Shown: positions 18,335 to 22,110 of the stretch, piece after piece
How positions within the stretch are numbered: position 1 is the stretch's first letter
Layout of the letters: every line of letters starts with the position of its first letter
NCBI RefSeq assembly: GCF_023109105.1
Contig: NZ_JALDTZ010000022.1
Location: 1-22,110 of the forward strand
Length of the DNA stretch: 22,110 nucleotides
Direction: 5' to 3'
Source of the DNA: Streptococcus mitis
GTDB lineage: Bacteria; Bacillota; Bacilli; Lactobacillales; Streptococcaceae
The notes under the pieces: model-generated
What the model saw: the letters and a program-made list of their open reading frames with translations, nothing else
What the model was told of the DNA's origin: nothing
The model's database searches: none
Program-made: the position numbers and the translations under genes

Positions 18335-18967
18335 ATGAAAATTTTACTGGTAGATGACCATGAAATGGTCCGATTGGGCTTGAAAAGCTACTTTAATCTC
18401 CAAGACGATGTGGAAGTTGTGGGTGAGGCGGCCAACGGATCTCAAGGCATTGAGTTGGCCTTGGAATTGCGTCCGGATGTTATTGTCATGGATATCGTCA
18501 TGCCTGAAATGAATGGAATTGACGCGACCTTGGCTATCCTAAAGGAATGGTCTGAAGCCAAGATTTTGATTGTGACCTCTTACCTAGACAATGAAAAAAT
18601 CATGCCTGTCTTGAACGCTGGTGCTAGAGGCTATATGCTCAAGACTTCAAGTGCGGATGAATTGCTGCACGCTGTTCGTAAGGTAGGTGCTGGAGAGCTT
18701 GCTATTGAACAAGAGGTCAGCAAGAAGGTTGAATACCACCGCAATCACATAGAACTACATGAGGACTTGACTGCGCGTGAGCGAGATGTACTTCAACTCA
18801 TCGCCAAGGGCTATGAAAATCAGCGCATCGCTGATGAACTTTTTATCTCTCTCAAGACGGTCAAGACTCATGTGTCCAATATCCTAGCCAAGCTGGAGGT
18901 CAGCGATCGCACTCAGGCAGCGGTCTATGCCTTTCAGCACCATTTGGTAGGGCAGGAGGATTTTTAA
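18335..18967 (+). CDS. liaR: LiaR, NarL/LuxR-family response regulator
   Basis: LiaR activates cell-wall stress genes when phosphorylated by LiaS. It has 210 residues: a receiver domain (1-120) with acidic DD at 7-8, phosphoacceptor Asp53 in VIVMDIVMP, Thr in IVTSYL and Lys in YMLKTS, then a LuxR-type helix-turn-helix at about 145-205 (LTARERDVLQLIAKGY, ISLKTVKTHVSNILAKL). ATG 18335 is chosen because AAAGGAG ends 7 bases upstream; the frame stays open into liaS but without a ribosome-binding site. The gap to liaS is 13 bases. No hairpin terminator is evident directly after the stop. Confidence 0.95.
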   Translation: MKILLVDDHEMVRLGLKSYFNLQDDVEVVGEAANGSQGIELALELRPDVIVMDIVMPEMNGIDATLAILKEWSEAKILIVTSYLDNEKIMPVLNAGARGYMLKTSSADELLHAVRKVGAGELAIEQEVSKKVEYHRNHIELHEDLTARERDVLQLIAKGYENQRIADELFISLKTVKTHVSNILAKLEVSDRTQAAVYAFQHHLVGQEDF

Positions 18968-19077
18968 TAGATATGCAAAAATAATATTGGAGAAATGGCT
19001 GAGTTGAGTACCAAAGAAGTGAGCAAGTACCTCTGGCACGGTAAAATATTTTTCTCACAATATTTTTATGTTATTTG

Positions 19078-19106
19078 TTGACATTTATTTTATAGGGGAG
19101 TATAAT
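19078..19106 (+). promoter_or_regulatory. Consensus promoter upstream of the second choline-binding gene
   Basis: TTGACA (19078-19083), a 17-bp spacer and TATAAT (19101-19106): all consensus. The start would be near 19113, leaving an unusually long leader of about 195 bases before the ATG at 19308. Confidence 0.8.
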
Positions 19107-19160
19107 AAAGTTAAAGATTACTAAGTTAATATAGTATTTATCAAAGGATATAAAAAATCC

Positions 19161-19189
19161 AAAAGGAGGTTAAAATCATGTCTCCGTAA
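19161..19189 (+). promoter_or_regulatory. Strong ribosome-binding site with three-codon leader ORF
   Basis: AAAAGGAGGT (19161-19170) is close to a perfect anti-16S match. Seven bases later comes ATG TCT CCG TAA (Met-Ser-Pro-stop, 19178-19189). It lies within the predicted leader RNA, 118 bases before the next gene. It is either a minimal upstream ORF or the start of a gene that has been lost. Confidence 0.5.
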
Positions 19190-19307
19190 ATTATCAAAAT
19201 AAGATCACTAGAACGTTAAGGCCTTTATTTCATCTCTTTAAATGTGCTATAAAAAATATGGTTAAACTAACTCTATCTCACAGTTTCAATTCGTGGAGGA
19301 AATGGCT

Positions 19308-20501
19308 ATGAAAAAATCAAAACTACTCACACTTGGTTTGCTTGTAGGTGCTGGTCTGCTTTTATCTATCAACCAAGCACAGGCTGCAGATACTTGGGTT
19401 AAAAATGGTGCTGACTGGAATCTTTCACAAGATGGTAGTCTTGCCAAAAATAAATGGGTGCAAAATGCTGGTTCATGGTATCACTTTGACGGTTCTGGAA
19501 AAATGCAGACAGGTTGGCTCAAAGACGGAAATACATGGTATTCTCTAGCAGATAGTGGCGCTATGCGCACAGGCTGGTACAAGGAAGGCAATACTTGGTA
19601 CTCACTAGCAGATAGTGGCGCTATGCGTACGGGTTGGTATAAAGAAGGGGCTACTTGGTACTACCTAAAAGGCAGTGGCGCTATGGCAACAGGATGGGCA
19701 ACTGCAAATGGTCAATGGTCTTACTTTGAAAAATCAGGTGCAATGGTCGCAGACAGAGCTGTTCCAGCCAGTGATGGGGAAAGTTATGTAATTGGTAAGG
19801 ATGGATATCTGTTAACCAAACTCCCAAGTCAGGTTGAACAATCTCAAGCGGATGATACAATTATCACAAATATTGTTACTTTGTCTGATGGTTATGATTA
19901 TCACCTTATTTATACAAAAGATGGAGTCATTGTTGAAAAGAATGCCTGGTATATCAAACCAGAGTTTAAAAAGTTTTCTAATAAATATGGGGATCACGTT
20001 TCCAATACGACGTTAGCTTTAATAGATAATAAAGATCAAGGACAGGAAATTGATCCTAAAGCTGTTATAAAGAATTTCCAAAACTTACCAAACAGGTATT
20101 ACTTTGGGGCAGATGGTCGTCGCGTAACAAATTTACCAGAAATGACCACCTATTCAGAGATTAAAAAAGTTGGCAATGATGTCTATCTAGAAAATCCAGG
20201 TGCACGACTTCGTCTTGTAGGTACCAGATTTACAATCAATAACAATAAACTATACCATTTAGAAAATGAACAAGGTAAGCTCACAACAGGTTACTTTGTA
20301 TTAATTGATGATGGAGCAACGACTAGTAGCCATCATGTTCTCGCCTATGCAGATCAATCTGGTGAAATTCTTAAAATGAAACGCTTGCCATCAAGATTTT
20401 CAGATTATTTTGACAAAGAAATCGATGGTTTCTATGGTCAAAAAATTAAGATTACACAGCCAAATAAGTATGAATATTACAAGGTTCTTGTGGTTAAATA
20501 A
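19308..20501 (+). CDS. Choline-binding surface protein with unrecognised C-terminal module
   Basis: This protein is exported and predicted to attach to phosphocholine on the cell surface. It has 397 residues. A signal peptide ends at QAQA (residue 26). Choline-binding repeats fill about 28-150, with 20-residue units such as TGWYKEGNTWYSLADSGAMR, three of them nearly identical. From about 151 to 397 the sequence is not one I recognise; it contains scattered repeat-like pieces (YVIGKDGYLLTKLP, RYYFGADGRRVTNLP, LYHLENEQGKLTTGYF), so it may be degenerate repeats plus a new domain. No catalytic motif of amidases, lysozymes, CbpG-type proteases or phosphorylcholine esterase is seen. ATG 19308 is chosen over GTG 19293 and ATG 19302 because GGAGGA at 19295-19300 fits only it. 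It stands alone, with its own promoter and terminator. Confidence 0.85.
   Translation: MKKSKLLTLGLLVGAGLLLSINQAQAADTWVKNGADWNLSQDGSLAKNKWVQNAGSWYHFDGSGKMQTGWLKDGNTWYSLADSGAMRTGWYKEGNTWYSLADSGAMRTGWYKEGATWYYLKGSGAMATGWATANGQWSYFEKSGAMVADRAVPASDGESYVIGKDGYLLTKLPSQVEQSQADDTIITNIVTLSDGYDYHLIYTKDGVIVEKNAWYIKPEFKKFSNKYGDHVSNTTLALIDNKDQGQEIDPKAVIKNFQNLPNRYYFGADGRRVTNLPEMTTYSEIKKVGNDVYLENPGARLRLVGTRFTINNNKLYHLENEQGKLTTGYFVLIDDGATTSSHHVLAYADQSGEILKMKRLPSRFSDYFDKEIDGFYGQKIKITQPNKYEYYKVLVVK
19501..19680 (+). repeat. Tandem 60-bp repeats encoding choline-binding units
   Basis: Three consecutive 60-bp units (19501-19560, 19561-19620, 19621-19680) each encode one 20-residue choline-binding repeat. The first two share the 16-base run AGCAGATAGTGGCGCT around their junctions, pointing to recent duplication; copy number is likely to vary between strains. 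Confidence 0.85.
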
Positions 20502-20504
20502 GAC

Positions 20505-20548
20505 AAAACGAATCGCCTAATGAGGGATGTTTGGGCGATTCGTTTTTT
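20505..20548 (+). terminator. Terminator of the second choline-binding gene
   Basis: A perfect 13-bp stem (AAAACGAATCGCC at 20505-20517 with GGCGATTCGTTTT at 20534-20546) closes with a T run. The right arm and T tract make a strong intrinsic terminator. Confidence 0.9.
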
Positions 20549-20655
20549 ACTGTAATCAGCCATTACTAAACATCTTTTATAAGATTATATTCGAATCCTA
20601 AAGAAAACCAAGAAGAAACCATACCTCCCCCATCATTGAAAAGCGCATTCATTAC

Positions 20656-20685
20656 TTGAAAAAAGTCGCTCGTTTATGTTATAAT
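20656..20685 (+). promoter_or_regulatory. tig promoter, extended -10
   Basis: TTGAAA (20656-20661), an 18-bp spacer and a perfect TATAAT (20680-20685) with TG two bases upstream of it. The start would be near 20692, about 30 bases before the tig ATG. Confidence 0.8.
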
Positions 20686-20722
20686 AGACTGTATTTAAAA
20701 AATTTTAAGGAGAAATGACAGA

Positions 20723-22006
20723 ATGTCTGTATCATTTGAAAACAAAGAAACAAACCGTGGTGTCTTGACTTTCACTATCTCTCAAGACCAAATCAAACCA
20801 GAATTGGACCGTGTCTTCAACTCAGTGAAGAAATCTCTTAATGTTCCAGGTTTCCGTAAAGGTCACCTTCCACGTCCTATCTTCGACAAAAAATTTGGTG
20901 AAGAGTCACTTTACCAAGACGTTATGAACGCTCTTTTGCCAAACGCTTATGAAGCAGCTGTAAAAGAAGCTGGTCTTGAAGTGGTTGCTCAACCAAAAAT
21001 TGATGTAACTTCAATGGAAAAAGGTCAAGACTGGGTTATCACTGCTGAAGTAGTTACAAAACCTGAAGTAAAATTGGGTGACTACAAAAACCTTGAAGTA
21101 TCAGTTGATGTAGAAAAAGAAGTAACTGACGCTGATGTCGAAGAGCGTATCGAACGTGAACGCAACAACTTGGCTGAATTGGTTATTAAAGAAGCTGCTG
21201 CTGAAAACGGCGACACTGTTGTTATCGACTTCGTTGGTTCTATCGACGGTGTTGAATTTGACGGTGGAAAAGGTGAAAACTTCTCACTTGGACTTGGTTC
21301 AGGTCAATTCATCCCTGGTTTCGAAGACCAATTGGTAGGTCACTCAGCTGGTGAAACTGTTGATGTTATCGTAACATTCCCAGAAGACTACCAAGCAGAA
21401 GACCTTGCAGGTAAAGAAGCTAAATTCGTGACAACTATCCACGAAGTAAAAGCAAAAGAAGTTCCAGCTCTTGACGATGAACTTGCAAAAGACATCGACG
21501 AAGAAGTTGAAACACTTGCTGAATTGAAAGAAAAATACCGCAACGAATTGGCTGCTGCTAAAGAAGAAGCATACAAAGATGCCGTTGAAGGTGCAGCAAT
21601 CGATAAAGCTGTAGAAAACGCTGAAATCGTAGAACTTCCAGAAGAAATGATCCACGAAGAAGTTCACCGTTCAGTTAATGAATTCCTTGGAAACTTGCAA
21701 CGTCAAGGTATCAACCCTGACATGTACTTCCAAATCACTGGAACTACTCAAGAAGATCTTCACAAACAATACGAGGGAGAAGCTGAGTCACGTACTAAGA
21801 CTAACCTTGTTATCGAAGCAGTTGCCAAAGCTGAAGGATTTGACGCTTCAGAAGAAGAAATCCAAAAAGAAGTTGAACAATTGGCAACAGACTACAACAT
21901 GGAAGTTGCTCAAGTACAAAGCTTGCTTTCAGCTGATATGTTGAAACACGATATCACAATCAAAAAAGCTGTTGAGTTGATTACAAGCACAGCAACAGTT
22001 AAATAA
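20723..22006 (+). CDS. tig: Trigger factor, ribosome-associated chaperone and prolyl isomerase
   Basis: Trigger factor binds the ribosome exit tunnel and shields nascent chains. It has the usual 427 residues. The N-terminal ribosome-binding domain carries the signature GFRKGHLP at 43-50. The FKBP-type prolyl isomerase domain is about 155-245 ([48 protein letters not shown]). The C-terminal helical chaperone domain fills the remainder. AAGGAG at 20707-20712 is 10 bases before ATG 20723; a nearer out-of-frame ATG at 20715 is too close to it. Codon use is strongly biased, as for an abundant protein. No hairpin terminator is seen before the BOX element that starts 4 bases after the stop. Confidence 0.97.
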   Translation: MSVSFENKETNRGVLTFTISQDQIKPELDRVFNSVKKSLNVPGFRKGHLPRPIFDKKFGEESLYQDVMNALLPNAYEAAVKEAGLEVVAQPKIDVTSMEKGQDWVITAEVVTKPEVKLGDYKNLEVSVDVEKEVTDADVEERIERERNNLAELVIKEAAAENGDTVVIDFVGSIDGVEFDGGKGENFSLGLGSGQFIPGFEDQLVGHSAGETVDVIVTFPEDYQAEDLAGKEAKFVTTIHEVKAKEVPALDDELAKDIDEEVETLAELKEKYRNELAAAKEEAYKDAVEGAAIDKAVENAEIVELPEEMIHEEVHRSVNEFLGNLQRQGINPDMYFQITGTTQEDLHKQYEGEAESRTKTNLVIEAVAKAEGFDASEEEIQKEVEQLATDYNMEVAQVQSLLSADMLKHDITIKKAVELITSTATVK

Positions 22007-22010
22007 TCTT

Positions 22011-22110
22011 ATACTCTTCGAAAATCAAATTCGAACCACGTCAACGTCGCCTTGCCGTACTCAAGTACAGCCTGCGGCTAGTTTCCTAGTTTGCTCTTTG
22101 ATTTTCATTG
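22011..22110 (+). repeat. BOX element, A-C type, cut by the window end
   Basis: BoxA at 22011-22067 (57 bp, with the full primer core) is followed directly by boxC from 22068; boxB is absent. The last few bases of boxC lie beyond the window. It begins 4 bases after the tig stop, so it is in the tig 3' untranslated region and could act in mRNA processing or termination. It has the same orientation as the copies at 2289 and 12524. Confidence 0.92.

Larger units (their letters stand above)
18968..19307 (+). other. Intergenic region before the second choline-binding gene
   Basis: This 340-bp stretch contains no substantial gene. It holds a 28-codon open frame at 18995-19081 that starts MAELSTKEVSKYLW but has a poorly spaced ribosome-binding site, a consensus promoter at 19078-19106, a strong ribosome-binding site with a three-codon ORF at 19161-19189, and a weaker extended -10 sequence (TGCTATAAA, 19245-19253) closer to the gene. 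GGAGGA at 19295-19300 serves the downstream gene. Confidence 0.7.

Noticed and set aside
18988..19054. tRNA-Ser-like start (GGAGAAATGGCTGAG)
   Set aside because: Only the acceptor and D-arm resemble a tRNA; no anticodon arm, T-arm or closing acceptor strand follows.
20694..20709. Possible CiaR-type direct repeat (TTTAAA, TTTAAG) in front of tig
   Set aside because: The spacer is 4 instead of 5 bases, one half-site is imperfect, and it lies downstream of the predicted start and merges with the ribosome-binding site.
21344..21667. 107-codon minus-strand frame rich in Phe, Cys and Ser inside tig
   Set aside because: It is a shadow of the biased, GAA/AAA-rich codon use of tig on the other strand.

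Overview
The window comes from a mitis-group streptococcus, either Streptococcus pneumoniae or a close relative such as S. mitis. The evidence is gene content and order (aliA, pbp1A-recU, ypsA-gpsB-rnpB-rlmL-mapZ, gnd-ritR, mevalonate operon, liaFSR, tig), choline-binding surface proteins with 20-residue repeats, and three BOX repeats. Several details fit S. mitis or a mosaic strain better than a reference pneumococcus: the PBP1a variant, the lack of a large surface glycosidase gene between aliA and pbp1A, and the lack of mannitol genes before tig. These comparisons are from memory.

Layout. Positions 1-215 are non-coding and hold a palindrome like ISL3-family insertion-sequence ends. In pneumococci the capsule locus lies on this side of aliA. 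aliA (216-2195, +) is a peptide-binding lipoprotein and faces the recU-pbp1A operon (2476-5252, -); between them are two terminators and a BOX element. From 5245 rightward all genes are on the + strand: ypsA, gpsB, the RNase P RNA gene rnpB, rlmL and mapZ, then gnd with the redox-sensing orphan regulator ritR. A short CbpC-like choline-binding protein and a second BOX element follow. The mevalonate operon mvaK1-mvaD-mvaK2-fni has every junction overlapping. Next comes the envelope-stress system liaF-liaS-liaR. A 340-bp non-coding stretch with a consensus promoter and a three-codon ORF leads to a second choline-binding protein (19308-20501), whose C-terminal half I do not recognise. The window ends with tig and a partial third BOX element.

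How the genes relate. Much of the window concerns envelope growth and division: PBP1a makes peptidoglycan, GpsB coordinates septal and peripheral synthesis with StkP, MapZ positions the Z ring, the mevalonate pathway makes isoprenoid precursors for undecaprenyl-phosphate, and LiaFSR senses wall damage. gnd and ritR link NADPH supply to oxidative and iron stress control. I see no wholly new multi-gene system. The least explained parts are the second choline-binding protein and its leader, and the regulatory role of the BOX copies.
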